Assembly (NCBI GenBank): GCA_045110575.1
Contig: JBGCGF010000007.1
Span: 1-64,000 of the forward strand
Length of the DNA stretch: 64,000 nucleotides
DNA from: CALDTK01 sp045110575
GTDB lineage: Bacteria > Bacteroidota > Bacteroidia > Chitinophagales > Saprospiraceae
Direction: 5' to 3'
Below are positions 8,424-17,716 of this stretch, in pieces. The notes under the pieces are model-generated. The model had not been told where the DNA came from, searched no databases, and saw only the letters and a program-made list of their open reading frames with translations. Position 1 is the stretch's first letter. The number at the start of each line of letters is the position of its first letter. The translations under genes were made by a program, and so were the position numbers.

Positions 8424-9276
8424 TGTAAAGGCCAACGCGCCCTAAACGAACATCTCGACCTAGCGCCCTTTGCCCCTTTGCGAAAGACCGTAGGTCGCTT
8501 TGCGTGAACCTGCCTGACAACATCCAGAGCATACAGCCTTGCGATCTCTTCTCCCTTGCGCAGTCTGCGGAGCAGGCTTCCTTGCGATAAAATTTCCAAT
8601 CCGAACGCCTGAGCAGAGCTCAGATGCCGCGTTCTTCCTTACGATAAATTGCCTGACTACTTCTCTAAAGGCCCACGCGCTCTGAACGAGCATCCTGCAT
8701 TGTCGCGCGCAGCGTGATCCTCGCACTTGTTGCGGGACGATCCTTGCTCCCTTGCGCAGTCTGCGTAGCAGGCTTCCCTGCGATAAAAACTTCCAATCCG
8801 AACGCCTGAGCAGAGCTCAGATGCCGCGTTCTTCCTTGCGATAAAATGCTTGACAACAGCTATAAAGGCCCACGCGCTCTGAATGAGCATCCTGCATTGT
8901 CGCGCGCAGCGTGATCCTCGCACTTGTTGCGGGACGGTCCTTGCTCCCTTGCGCAGTCTGCGAAGCAGGCTTCCTTGCGATAAAAACTTCCAATCCGAAC
9001 GCCTGAGCAGAGCTCAGATGCCGCGTTCTTCCTTACGATAAATTGCCTGACTACTTCTCTAAAGGCCCACGCGCTATAAATGAGCATCCTGCATTGTCGC
9101 GCGCAGCGTGATCCTCGCACTTGTTGCGGGACGATCTTTGCTCCCTTGCGCAGTCTGCGGAGTCCCGCGAAGCGAGGATCTTCGACAGGCTTTCCTGCGA
9201 TAAAACTTCCAATCCGAACGCCTGAGCAGAGCTCAGATGCCGCGTTCTTCCTTACGATAAAATGCTTGACAACACA
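8424..9276. repeat. Array B of the ~200-bp hairpin unit (4 copies)
   Basis: Four copies marked by CGAACGCCTGAGCAGAGCTC at 8602, 8799, 8996 and 9215, spaced 197, 197 and 219 bases. The CCCCGCA/TGCGGGG hairpin of array A is replaced by gcgcgcagc, and the copies within the array are more similar to each other than to array A. This points to local expansion. The left part (8446-8512) carries the tgcgccctttgccccttt block also found in array A. The array fills the gap between the dehydrogenase terminator and the 3' end of the FG-GAP protein gene. Confidence 0.85.
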
Positions 9277-9333
9277 TAGCCAGCCCGCGCGGAGCACGGA
9301 AGCCACTGGCCACCACCTTGCTGTTCAAATACC

Positions 9334-11556
9334 CTAAGGCAACACAACCAACCGCTGACTCCCTCTCGAAAGTCCACTCGCATCAACTAACTGTAACGTG
9401 TACACACCACTCGCAAGCGAAGCATCAAATAACGTAGTGTTGCCTTGATAGACGAGCTGTCCAGTGCTCGTGAATACAGTCAGGACATCCGTAATCTCAA
9501 CATCTCTAAACTGAAGCTGACCTTGTGTCGGATTAGGGAACACCGTCCAGGTTTTGGCGAAAGCTGAAGGACGACTCGTATTAACGACCCCATCTCTTCT
9601 GAAAGCCTTCAATCCACCACGCTCATTACCAATGAGAGTGAGTTCAACGCCTTGCGCGTCTTTGCCGAAGCAAGGATCCAAATCGATTCCAACTCCTGTT
9701 TCTAACTCTGCAGAGATCGTAGCGACTCCTCCAGCACCCGCAGGTAAGCCGGTGTAAACGATCATTCGACCTTGGCCGGAACCAACGTAAAGCACAGGAT
9801 CTCCATTGATTTCAATCGCGGCAGGTCGTGCATAGGCCGAATTATTGAACCCTGAAATACGGGTATCAATCTCCCCGTAAAAAGCATCTGTTGCCGTACT
9901 TGGAAATTGCGGGTTACTCGCGGAACCCTGATTGAGATATAGACTCATGCTTCCCTGGCGGATACCGACCAACAGGTCAAGCAAACCGTCATCGTTTACA
10001 TCAATCACTGCGGGTGAAGATTCGACACCAGCATTCATGCCCATCCATGAAAGCGTCAGTGAAGGAAAATTAGCAACGCCTCCCGATCCAGTATTCTCCG
10101 CATAGCTAATGACGCCCAGGTCAGAACCGAGGAGAAGATCAGCATCTCCATCGTTGTCCATGTCTTGAAGCAACGGGTCCAATCCAAGCTGATTCGCCCC
10201 TAGCTCAGCATTCAGTTGAGACAACCAGGCTGGCGTTGATTCCGCATAGCCTCCCGAAGCGTTCGATGTGTAAAGCGCAAGTTCAGCACGACTGAAATTC
10301 GTTCGCGAATCATCGTAATAACGTTCGTTGCCGACTAGGATATCATCAATCCCATCTCCATTGAGATCAGCCATAGCGAAGTGACTACCACTGCCGTGAT
10401 CAAAAGCTTCGTTGCTTAGGAAGTCACGCTGAGCCAACGAAAGTTGACCTGGAATTTCACCCGAAGGCTCGTATCGCCAAAGCACTTCGTAGTTCTGACT
10501 TACACCAGGATTGCTTGGGCTTACCAAATAAGAATTAACGCCATCTTCCTCGAAATCGAGCGGATATACCGCTGGAAAGAACGTAACCTCGACAGGCGTG
10601 CTCGTGCTTGGCCAATCGTACGTTACTTCTGTGAAATAAGCACTTCCGTTCGCCGGCTCATTAACGAGTTGCGTAACGAAATCACTGTTTACGTCACCCA
10701 ACAGGAGATCCATGTCCCCATCGCCATCTACATCGGCAGAGGTTAGTGTCGAACCAGGATGAACTCCTGTTCTAGAACCTAAACCTCCTGTCGTAGGAGC
10801 AAACGGCTGAGCACATTCCCCAGCGACTGGCGACAAACTGATTGTGCCGTCGAAAGCACTCTCATACGCACCTCCATAGCATCTCGCGCCTCGTATAAAT
10901 TTGAGAAAGTCGGCAGGATTTGAACCTCCTGTACTAATGTTCTCATAGTAGTACATGTAGCTTCCTCCGGCCTCAAAAGTGACAACATCAAGGTCTCCGT
11001 CGTTGTCAAAGTCCTCAATAGAAGGGATATCTGTGCGGAAATGGTAGACAATCAGCTGGTTCCCATTATTGTCATAGTATAGTAGGTCATCTGGACGAGC
11101 AGGAAACTCAACAAGCTCGAAGGACAGTCTACCATTTTGGCGAGAGCCCTTGTGAACCTCAATAGAAGATTTCCCTGGAACTGAAGAATACGTGAAGATG
11201 TCCATCACGCCATCGTTGTCAAAATCGCGTGGCACTACGAAACTCGCCGCTGCAGGCCAGCCCGCGGTGAGCGATGCATCATAAATGAACGGAGTCTCAG
11301 GAACGTCAGATTGCTGAAAGCCCAAGTGAATATTACCACTTCGATCGAAGATGTAGAGCTCTTCACTGCCGTCACCATCTATGTCAAACAAGTGCACCTG
11401 TGGGTTATTAAGACCACCAGTCGTCAAATGAACCTGATCGATTCCATCCTTTATCACAGTGGGGTTCCAGCCAGATTCTAGCGAGAGTCCAAACTGCGCC
11501 GAAAGGCTTGCGCAAAGAAAAACAGAGGCTAGTGCTGAAATAAGTGATCGTTTCAT
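9334..11556 (-). CDS. Secreted FG-GAP/VCBS-repeat protein with T9SS C-terminal domain
   Basis: A 740-residue secreted protein. It has an N-terminal signal peptide (SALASVFLCASLSAQ) and at least seven calcium-binding DxDxDG-type repeats (DIDGDG, DFDNDG, DVDGDG, DLNGDG, DMDNDG, DVNDDG) arranged as an FG-GAP beta-propeller. The C-terminal 75 residues have the FPNPTQGQLQF opening and the SGVYTLQL block of type A T9SS sorting domains. It is expected on the cell surface or in the medium, and the ligand is unknown. An exact dispersed 14-mer (9551-9564) encodes SAFAKT just before the sorting domain. It is monocistronic, with the repeat array behind it. Confidence 0.88.
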   Translation of the reverse strand: MKRSLISALASVFLCASLSAQFGLSLESGWNPTVIKDGIDQVHLTTGGLNNPQVHLFDIDGDGSEELYIFDRSGNIHLGFQQSDVPETPFIYDASLTAGWPAAASFVVPRDFDNDGVMDIFTYSSVPGKSSIEVHKGSRQNGRLSFELVEFPARPDDLLYYDNNGNQLIVYHFRTDIPSIEDFDNDGDLDVVTFEAGGSYMYYYENISTGGSNPADFLKFIRGARCYGGAYESAFDGTISLSPVAGECAQPFAPTTGGLGSRTGVHPGSTLTSADVDGDGDMDLLLGDVNSDFVTQLVNEPANGSAYFTEVTYDWPSTSTPVEVTFFPAVYPLDFEEDGVNSYLVSPSNPGVSQNYEVLWRYEPSGEIPGQLSLAQRDFLSNEAFDHGSGSHFAMADLNGDGIDDILVGNERYYDDSRTNFSRAELALYTSNASGGYAESTPAWLSQLNAELGANQLGLDPLLQDMDNDGDADLLLGSDLGVISYAENTGSGGVANFPSLTLSWMGMNAGVESSPAVIDVNDDGLLDLLVGIRQGSMSLYLNQGSASNPQFPSTATDAFYGEIDTRISGFNNSAYARPAAIEINGDPVLYVGSGQGRMIVYTGLPAGAGGVATISAELETGVGIDLDPCFGKDAQGVELTLIGNERGGLKAFRRDGVVNTSRPSAFAKTWTVFPNPTQGQLQFRDVEITDVLTVFTSTGQLVYQGNTTLFDASLASGVYTLQLVDASGLSRGSQRLVVLP

Positions 11557-11783
11557 AGACCTTAAAGATGCAATTCATCTTGGCCTTAATCAACAAAGAA
11601 TTGGATGTATGGCTTCTTTTTGACAAGTTTGGTAGAAGCTAAAAACAATTGACTGGAGTATTCCTTGGCTGTCATACGGTTAAAGTGGTCGAGAGAAGAC
11701 ATACGGCGAGAGAAGCTGATGTGCACCTTTCGGCAAAACGGGCGTAACCTCCATTTCAAATCGTGAATACATCGGCTCTTAAA

Positions 11784-11813
11784 TGCGCCCCAAGACGTTT
11801 ACATTCGGGCGCA
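11784..11813 (+). promoter_or_regulatory. Hairpin immediately upstream of the nhaC start
   Basis: TGCGCCC (11784-11790) and GGGCGCA (11807-11813) form a 7-base stem ending one base before ATG 11815. The loop carries TTACATTCG, a weak -7-like sequence. If transcribed, the stem would sequester the start region. Whether it is in the mRNA is unknown. Confidence 0.4.
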
Positions 11814-11814
11814 C

Positions 11815-13848
11815 ATGGAAATTCAGTCCTTTCATAAGCCCTACCGCTTACAACTTCTTTCGAAGTTCTCCTTATTCTTCGTTGTCACGCTGCTGATTTG
11901 CCCGTTGTACTCCTTCGGACAGTCGACAGCAGAAGACGTTCAACGTACCTTAGGTTGGTCGCCAACCCAAGAGTTGACGTACGATGGCGAAGTCCAAACA
12001 GCATCCGCGCTGAGCGAAAAAATGCTTGCCTCCGGTGAGAGCGGCAAGCTCTTCATGGTGACACAAGATGGCTCTGCGACACTCGTTCACGCTTCTGTTG
12101 ATGGAGCCCAGCGAGCTCGCATAAAGTCTATCCCGCTATGGGTTTCGATCGTTCCGCCACTCATTGCGATTCTGTTGGCGTTGCTCTTCAAAGAAGTCGT
12201 CACCAGCTTGTTCATTGGAATCTTGAGTGGCGCCTTCGTTGCAGGCGGCATGCGTCTAGATGGCATTTACTACATCTTCAAGAGCGTTTGGAATGTCTCG
12301 GCGGACTTTTTCATCCGTGCACTCAACGACTCGGGACACTTATCGGTCATCTTGTTTTCACTCTTGATCGGAGGTATGGTTTCGATCATTTCTAAAAACG
12401 GAGGCATGGCCGGGGTGGTAAAAAAGCTTTCCGTCATTGCCAAGGACCGCATGAGTGCGCAGATGAGTACTTACCTACTTGGCATTGCGATCTTCTTTGA
12501 CGATTACGCCAACACCTTAATCGTTGGAAATACGATGCGTCAGGTTACCGATCGTTTTGGCGTAAGCCGTGAAAAGCTAGCCTACCTCGTGGATGCTACA
12601 GCCGCTCCGATTGCGAGTGTGGCCTTCATTACCACTTGGATTGGTGCTGAGCTTGGATACATCCAAAGCGGCATAGAAGCGATCAGTGACTTCCCGATAT
12701 CGACAACGCCGTATGCGATCTTCCTTGAATCGCTGAAGTACAGTTTCTATCCCGTCATGACCTTGATTTTCATGTTCATGCTCATTCGTAGCAAGCGCGA
12801 TTTCGGTCCGATGCTAAAAGCTGAACGTCGTGCTTCTGCAGCCTTTCGGCAAAACCTGTCCAAGCAACCTGCGAGCGATGCTGACGGAGACATAATGGCT
12901 TCAGGGATTGATGATGACGAGTTCACACCTGTCGTTGGTGCACCGCTGCAAGCAAGAAATGCACTGCTACCGGTACTTACCGTAATCGGCGTTACCATTT
13001 TTGGACTCATCGACACGGGCATGAACAGTGCAGGTGCAGACCTCAACATTCTTTCTGGAAGCTACAGTGAGATCTGGGCGGCACTCGGTTCTGACCTACC
13101 AAATGGTGCGGGCTTCTTCCGTAAGCTTGGTATTCTCATCGGCTCATCGGACAGTTATGTGGCGCTACTCTGGGCTTCCCTAAGTGGTGTGCTTGTGGCG
13201 CTTGTGTTGACGCTTGCTCAGAAAATAATGTCGCTCGAAAAAGCGATGGAAAGCTTACTCCATGGCTTCGGAACAATGCTACCTGCCTTGGTGATTCTAA
13301 CCTTGGCTTGGAGTCTAGCAGCTGTTACTGAAGACCTACACACAGCAACCTTCATTACCGAAGCATTGCAAGGAAACATTGCACCAGTGCTGCTTCCTGC
13401 GTTGATTTTCGTGCTTGCTGCCTTCATCAGTTTCTCGACGGGAAGCTCTTGGAGTACCATGGCGATCCTCTACCCTATTGCGATTCCTACAACGTGGGCA
13501 GTGGCAACAGCTGCTGGCTTTGATGTAGACCATAGCTACGCCTTGCTACTCAATGTGGTAAGTACAGTACTTGCTGCGAGTGTACTTGGTGACCACTGTT
13601 CTCCGATTAGTGATACGACTATTCTGAGTTCGCTTGCCAGTAACTGCGACCACCTGCAGCACGTCAAGACTCAGATGCCTTATGCAATGACGGTAGGTGC
13701 AATGGCCTTGTCTGCCAATATCATTACGGCAGTATTTAACGGAGGCTGGTTACTCTCGCTTGTTATGCTTGTGGTCAGTGTCATTGCCTTCTGGGCGATC
13801 ATCCGTTACTGGGGTAAAGAAATTGATCCCGTAGAAACAGCAAGCTGA
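11815..13848 (+). CDS. NhaC-family Na+/H+ antiporter with N-terminal extension
   Basis: A 677-residue inner-membrane transporter of the NhaC/MleN type. The core has 10 or more membrane segments and the conserved FFDDYANTLIVGNTMR, followed by VAFITTWIGAELG and STGSSWSTMAILYPIAIP. The usual family length is 450-550. The excess is an N-terminal signal-like segment (LFFVVTLLICPLYSFGQ) plus about 75 polar residues before the first transport helix, probably periplasmic. Substrate could be Na+/H+ or an organic acid/H+ pair; sequence alone does not decide. It is followed after 17 bases by the DUF2256 gene. Confidence 0.85.
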   Translation: MEIQSFHKPYRLQLLSKFSLFFVVTLLICPLYSFGQSTAEDVQRTLGWSPTQELTYDGEVQTASALSEKMLASGESGKLFMVTQDGSATLVHASVDGAQRARIKSIPLWVSIVPPLIAILLALLFKEVVTSLFIGILSGAFVAGGMRLDGIYYIFKSVWNVSADFFIRALNDSGHLSVILFSLLIGGMVSIISKNGGMAGVVKKLSVIAKDRMSAQMSTYLLGIAIFFDDYANTLIVGNTMRQVTDRFGVSREKLAYLVDATAAPIASVAFITTWIGAELGYIQSGIEAISDFPISTTPYAIFLESLKYSFYPVMTLIFMFMLIRSKRDFGPMLKAERRASAAFRQNLSKQPASDADGDIMASGIDDDEFTPVVGAPLQARNALLPVLTVIGVTIFGLIDTGMNSAGADLNILSGSYSEIWAALGSDLPNGAGFFRKLGILIGSSDSYVALLWASLSGVLVALVLTLAQKIMSLEKAMESLLHGFGTMLPALVILTLAWSLAAVTEDLHTATFITEALQGNIAPVLLPALIFVLAAFISFSTGSSWSTMAILYPIAIPTTWAVATAAGFDVDHSYALLLNVVSTVLAASVLGDHCSPISDTTILSSLASNCDHLQHVKTQMPYAMTVGAMALSANIITAVFNGGWLLSLVMLVVSVIAFWAIIRYWGKEIDPVETAS

Positions 13849-13865
13849 TCACCTAGTGTTAAACT

Positions 13866-14051
13866 ATGCTCGTAGAATCCTGTTCTGCTTGTGTGGCAAA
13901 AGCAAAAGCGAAGAAAGATCTACCTACTAAGATGTGCCCCGTTTGCGAACGACCATTTACATGGCGTAAGAAATGGGAGCGCGATTGGGATTCTGTGAAA
14001 TATTGTAGTGATCGCTGCCGTCGCGATGCCAAAACCAAGCAACCGATATGA
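13866..14051 (+). CDS. DUF2256 zinc-ribbon-like small protein
   Basis: A 61-residue protein with the DUF2256 core CPVCERPFTWRKKWERDW followed by YCSDRCR. The four cysteines (CPVC and CSDRC) probably bind zinc. The function of the family is unknown. The stop codon overlaps the ATG of the downstream oxidase-subunit-III-like gene as ATGA, so the two are translationally coupled. Confidence 0.88.
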   Translation: MLVESCSACVAKAKAKKDLPTKMCPVCERPFTWRKKWERDWDSVKYCSDRCRRDAKTKQPI

Positions 14052-14683
14052 GTTCTAGTTCAGCTTCGTCAAGAATTAACCATCCGTTCGACCATGATGG
14101 TCCATCTCCGTTTCATCCGATGAACATCATCATGATACTGTCGCTGATCGGTATTGCTGTGTTGTTTTTGGCTTTCTCAGCTGCGTTTATCTATTCGCGC
14201 ATGCAGGCCGATCTCCCACCGGTTGATATGCCATGGATGTTTGGCGTAAACAGCCTTGTATTACTTGGCAGCTCCTACACCATTGGACTTGCGACCAAGG
14301 CATTCAAAGCAGATGACACAGAGGCCTACAAAAAAGCGCTACTGTGGACCATGGGCCTCAGCATGGTATTTCTCGTCCTTCAAATCGTTGCGTGGCAGAC
14401 GATGTTCGACCAGAACATCTTTCCTAGCACAGACAACTCTGCGGGATATCTCTATGTGCTTTCCGGGTTACACTTCGCGCACGTGATCGCGGGCTTGCCG
14501 TTTATCATCGGGTTCTTCTTGGTCGCTAGAAAACGTATGCGTGAACCCGTTAGCGTATTGGTCTACTTTTCAGACCCTGAGAAACGCCTCAAGCTGAAGA
14601 TGCTCACGATGTACTGGCACTTTATGGACGCGCTTTGGATCTACTTGGTCCTGTTCCTGTTCATCAACCGTTTGCTGTACTGA
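14048..14683 (+). CDS. Cytochrome c oxidase subunit III-like protein
   Basis: A 211-residue membrane protein of the heme-copper oxidase subunit III family. It has five predicted transmembrane helices, the SGLHFAHVIAGL block and the C-terminal YWHFMDALWIYLVLFLF signature. Subunit III stabilises the oxidase core; the cognate subunits I and II are not in this window, so it may be a dispersed accessory copy. It is coupled to the DUF2256 gene by a 4-base overlap. Its stop codon lies in one arm of a 9-base inverted repeat (14678-14709). Confidence 0.88.
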   Translation: MSSSSASSRINHPFDHDGPSPFHPMNIIMILSLIGIAVLFLAFSAAFIYSRMQADLPPVDMPWMFGVNSLVLLGSSYTIGLATKAFKADDTEAYKKALLWTMGLSMVFLVLQIVAWQTMFDQNIFPSTDNSAGYLYVLSGLHFAHVIAGLPFIIGFFLVARKRMREPVSVLVYFSDPEKRLKLKMLTMYWHFMDALWIYLVLFLFINRLLY

Positions 14684-14709
14684 TTGAAGCTTTAAAACTG
14701 CAATCAGTA
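14678..14709. terminator. Inverted repeat overlapping the coxIII-like stop
   Basis: TACTGATTG and CAATCAGTA form a perfect 9-base stem with a 14-base loop between two convergent genes. There is no T tract, so termination is uncertain. The left arm contains the TGA stop. Confidence 0.45.
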
Positions 14710-14717
14710 ATCACTTA

Positions 14718-15206
14718 CTACATTGAGGAGTTAAGCAAGTTTAATTCACCTGCCTCACCACCGCACGAGCAGCTTGTCGCTTCGAATTGAACCTCTTGAT
14801 CACAAGATTGCGTTCTACAAGAACGTGCATTAAACTGCTCTTCAATTTGATAGAACCCGTTTAGCTTGAAAACTGGCATTAGTACTGTGTACTTTTCGCT
14901 CGTTCCTAGTGTGTAAGATATTTTGAGTTGAACGCCTTTGCCTTCTTTCTCAACTAGCTCTGCTCGTTCTGTCGTTAGATTAGAAGTGAGTCGAAGTACA
15001 TTTTCTAGTGAGTTCCCGAGGGCTTCAGACATTTTTGAGGCATCAGAACCTGCATCTGTCAAGGAAATTCTGTGAGCCTCCGTAAGATCTGCTGAAACTG
15101 GTGCTAGCTGATAGGCTTTAGCTGTAGTAGCATTTGGAAGTATGTTTTGCGCTTGCAATGCGTTGTGCACTAGAAATAAGCAGATTAGAAGAAAGAAACG
15201 AGACAT
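14718..15206 (-). CDS. Hypothetical secreted Cys-rich protein
   Basis: A 162-residue protein not recognised by family. It has a signal peptide (FFLLICLFLVHNALQAQ), a central region of alternating polar/hydrophobic residues, and a C-terminal cluster with CRTQSCDQ and SCSCGG, suggesting disulfide bonds or metal binding. It is divergent from the matrixin protease gene across about 80 bases. A functional link to that gene is possible but unproven. Confidence 0.55.
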   Translation of the reverse strand: MSRFFLLICLFLVHNALQAQNILPNATTAKAYQLAPVSADLTEAHRISLTDAGSDASKMSEALGNSLENVLRLTSNLTTERAELVEKEGKGVQLKISYTLGTSEKYTVLMPVFKLNGFYQIEEQFNARSCRTQSCDQEVQFEATSCSCGGEAGELNLLNSSM

Positions 15207-15289
15207 AGTTGGCGATTTTCTTTTGTAAATTTAGTCCTCGACAGCGATATTTCACTGTCTTTCTCAAACTTCAGCTCACTTCACTCAAG

Positions 15290-16843
15290 ATGTACAAACC
15301 TTCACTCAGATTTACTCGACTTTCACTCGCTGCTTTTTTGGTTGCATTTATGCCCTACGGGACTGTTTTTCCGTTTGCTTTTGTATTCGCAGGAGACAGT
15401 AATGGGATTGACGTTGTAGCTCACCCCCATGGGTACACAGGCACTGGCGGTGCTCTGACCATAAATATTGGAATAGACATCACAAGTGTCAACGCAGCAG
15501 ATATGGCTATACCTGTTCAGAACGTTGTCAACACTTTCAATGCTTTATCATCCACTGTTGGAAATATTGCCACCGGTGCTGCCAATAACGTCCCCTTTAG
15601 CGAGTATGATTTTGAATCTGTCCTACTTCATGAAATGGGTCATTCATTAGGTCTCGCACACTGCAACATTGGATTCTCAAGCGCTAACCCGTCAGGCATT
15701 GAAGAATTCTCAAATTCTACAAATGGACCTGATAATACATATGACACTAACAATGGGGCTGACAATATTGATGGTACAGCAGACGACCTCAGAGATGACG
15801 ATGTCAACCTGAATTACTTTAAAATCTCAGATAATGATCCTTTTTCATTGGCTGGTACTTTCGACAATTCGACTTATTCTCGGGACATTGCGGTTCTGCC
15901 TGGAACAGACAGTTACTCTGAAAACGCGTCCTTGCAGGCAGGTCCAGGGCTATCTGAAGCTGCGCTGCAGCAAGGTTCGCCAAACGGACAGGCCCAGCGC
16001 GAACTGCACCCTGACGACGAGGCGGGACTCCGCTATGCAATGTCTGGACTTGACGAAATTCAGGGTAATTCTGACGATTATACCATAACCCTCAATTATG
16101 TAGGTGAGGTTACCGCCGCATCTGGGTCTGCGGACATTCTTATTGACTTCGATAGCGGACAAACTGGTTTTGCAGTTTCCCAATCAGGTGGAACCTTCGT
16201 TTCAGCTGATCACGTCAGTATTACAACCAATTCCATCTTTTTCCATCCAACAGTCGTCACTTGGTTTTTCAACAATGTCCCTCTTCCCGTTAGTTTGGTT
16301 TCTTTCGATGCAGAGATCCAAGACAATGTTGTCAATCTTTCATGGAAAACAGCTTCCGAAATAGACCACAGCCACTTCGAAGTTGAGCGTACGCAAGACC
16401 TCCAGAATTGGAAAGTAATCGCCAACGTCACTGATCATAACGAAGAATTACAAAACGGAGCTAAGAACTACAGTGCTACAGACAAGGAAGTAGCATTGCT
16501 TGGTGGTGACTGGTACTACAGACTAATAGCTGTAAGTAATGATGGACAGCGCGCTCCTAGTCGTTTGCAGCATGTCAGTGTAGTTCCTTCAAAACTAAAC
16601 TTGCGTGTTGGACCAATTCCTTTAGTCTCTTCTAGTTGTGCAGAGCTCGAACTAGATGTGCCTGCTACAGTAAATTATCGCATCATCGATGAGGCTGGAA
16701 GAATTCTCATCGCAGATAGTTTTTCTGGGCAAATTGGCTCGAACGAAATTGATATTAGCGCAGCAATTCAACCTGGTCATGGAGTGCACTTTCTCACTGT
16801 TGAAGCTGGCGGGCATCAAGTGGTCAAGCGACTTATCCGTTAA
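15290..16843 (+). CDS. Matrixin-like secreted zinc metalloprotease
   Basis: The start chosen here (ATG before YKPSLRFTR) gives 517 residues; an upstream TTG at 15209 would put a non-signal sequence ahead of the leader. After a hydrophobic N-terminus comes the zinc site HEMGHSLGLAH, the HExxHxxGxxH of metzincins, in a matrixin-like context with Asp-rich segments. The C-terminal half begins LPVSLVSFDAEIQDNVVNLSW, a fibronectin-III-like block common before T9SS sorting domains in Bacteroidota. It ends in a short degenerate sorting-type domain (HFLTVEAGGHQVVKRLIR). The expected product is an extracellular or surface protease. It is followed by an intrinsic terminator at 16887. Confidence 0.82.
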   Translation: MYKPSLRFTRLSLAAFLVAFMPYGTVFPFAFVFAGDSNGIDVVAHPHGYTGTGGALTINIGIDITSVNAADMAIPVQNVVNTFNALSSTVGNIATGAANNVPFSEYDFESVLLHEMGHSLGLAHCNIGFSSANPSGIEEFSNSTNGPDNTYDTNNGADNIDGTADDLRDDDVNLNYFKISDNDPFSLAGTFDNSTYSRDIAVLPGTDSYSENASLQAGPGLSEAALQQGSPNGQAQRELHPDDEAGLRYAMSGLDEIQGNSDDYTITLNYVGEVTAASGSADILIDFDSGQTGFAVSQSGGTFVSADHVSITTNSIFFHPTVVTWFFNNVPLPVSLVSFDAEIQDNVVNLSWKTASEIDHSHFEVERTQDLQNWKVIANVTDHNEELQNGAKNYSATDKEVALLGGDWYYRLIAVSNDGQRAPSRLQHVSVVPSKLNLRVGPIPLVSSSCAELELDVPATVNYRIIDEAGRILIADSFSGQIGSNEIDISAAIQPGHGVHFLTVEAGGHQVVKRLIR

Positions 16844-16886
16844 CACATAGAGAAAATATTACGATTGGACAGCTCGTCCATAAAGC

Positions 16887-16923
16887 GACCTCGCCGAGTA
16901 TCAAAACTGGGCGAGGTCTTTTT
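16887..16923 (+). terminator. Intrinsic terminator after the matrixin gene
   Basis: GACCTCGCC and GGCGAGGTC form a perfect 9-base stem around a 14-base loop, followed by five T. Confidence 0.85.
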
Positions 16924-17010
16924 AGAAGGAATAAATCCTTCAGAAACGGTTTTAGGGCTATTCACCCTTCTTTTCGCCGAAGTGGCGCACTCATCAGCGC
17001 AAGCGGTTGT

Positions 17011-17083
17011 AAAGACGGCTTCGCTAGATTGGTTATAAGGCTAATGAATCTAGCCCATGAAAAGTTCCCCGAAACCGTCTTTT
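17011..17083. other. Two-level structured intergenic element
   Basis: An outer stem AAAGACGGCTTCG / CGAAACCGTCTTT (one mismatch) encloses a perfect inner stem GCTAGATT / AATCTAGC (17023-17030 with 17047-17054). It lies in the 339-base gap between the matrixin terminator and the methyltransferase gene, with no open frame. It could be a small structured RNA, a cruciform mobile remnant, or a second terminator. Confidence 0.5.
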
Positions 17084-17182
17084 ATTTCAAATAAGATGAA
17101 ATACCACACATAAACGACCGCAAAAACTACGCTTCGCAGCGCATTCGCACTGACCTCCATGCGTTATCGAAACTATGCGAAC

Positions 17183-17713
17183 CTACCCTCTCGTCAGCGC
17201 CCAAGCGACCACACCAGCAGCTACACTGACATTAAAGCTCTGCTTGGCGCCACCTTGTGGGATCTCGATAACCTCATCTATTAGGGCTAAGGTTTCTGCA
17301 GAAACACCGCGAACCTCATTTCCAAGGATCACGACTGTTCCTGCATACTTCGTCGGATCATAGTCGTCGAGCATCGTCGAATTTGACGTTTGCTCGAGCG
17401 CAGTGATACGATAGTTGTTTTGGCGAAAGCTGTCAAGACACGCCTTCAAGTCTTCTGCCTGTTGCCACGGCACAGATGACTCTGCACCTAAAGAGGTCTT
17501 TAAAATCTCTCTATGTGGCGGACATGGCGTGTAGCCTGTCATAACGACAGCTTCCAATACAAATCCATCTGCGGTGCGCAATACAGAGCCCACGTTGTTA
17601 CCTGAGCGGATGTTCTCGAGCACAAAAACAACGGGTTTCCGCTGCTGAGCCAAGGCATCATCAGGTGCTAAACGATCGTGATCTTGAGCGCTTTTCTGCG
17701 TAAATTCAGACAA
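17183..17713 (-). CDS. TrmH/SpoU-family RNA methyltransferase
   Basis: A 176-residue SPOUT methyltransferase with all three family motifs: NIRSGNNVGSVLRTAD (34-49), VVILGNEVRGVS and IPQGGAKQSFNVSVAAGV. The short length suggests the catalytic domain without an added RNA-binding domain. It transfers a methyl group to ribose 2'-OH of tRNA or rRNA; the target is unresolved. It starts three bases after the pyrG stop, so it is the second gene of that operon. An exact 14-mer (17417-17430) encodes SFRQN. Confidence 0.88.
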   Translation of the reverse strand: MSEFTQKSAQDHDRLAPDDALAQQRKPVVFVLENIRSGNNVGSVLRTADGFVLEAVVMTGYTPCPPHREILKTSLGAESSVPWQQAEDLKACLDSFRQNNYRITALEQTSNSTMLDDYDPTKYAGTVVILGNEVRGVSAETLALIDEVIEIPQGGAKQSFNVSVAAGVVAWALTRG

Positions 17714-17716
17714 GGC

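Noticed and set aside
8424..9276. CRISPR array or integron attC array
   Set aside because: The unit is about 200 bp with no short repeat/unique spacer alternation, no cas or integrase gene, and no paired attC core sites.
8315..9306. Minus-strand frames of 88-148 residues in array B
   Set aside because: Same reason: repeat-derived, mutually overlapping and unlike any protein. Openness is explained by composition and by copy number.
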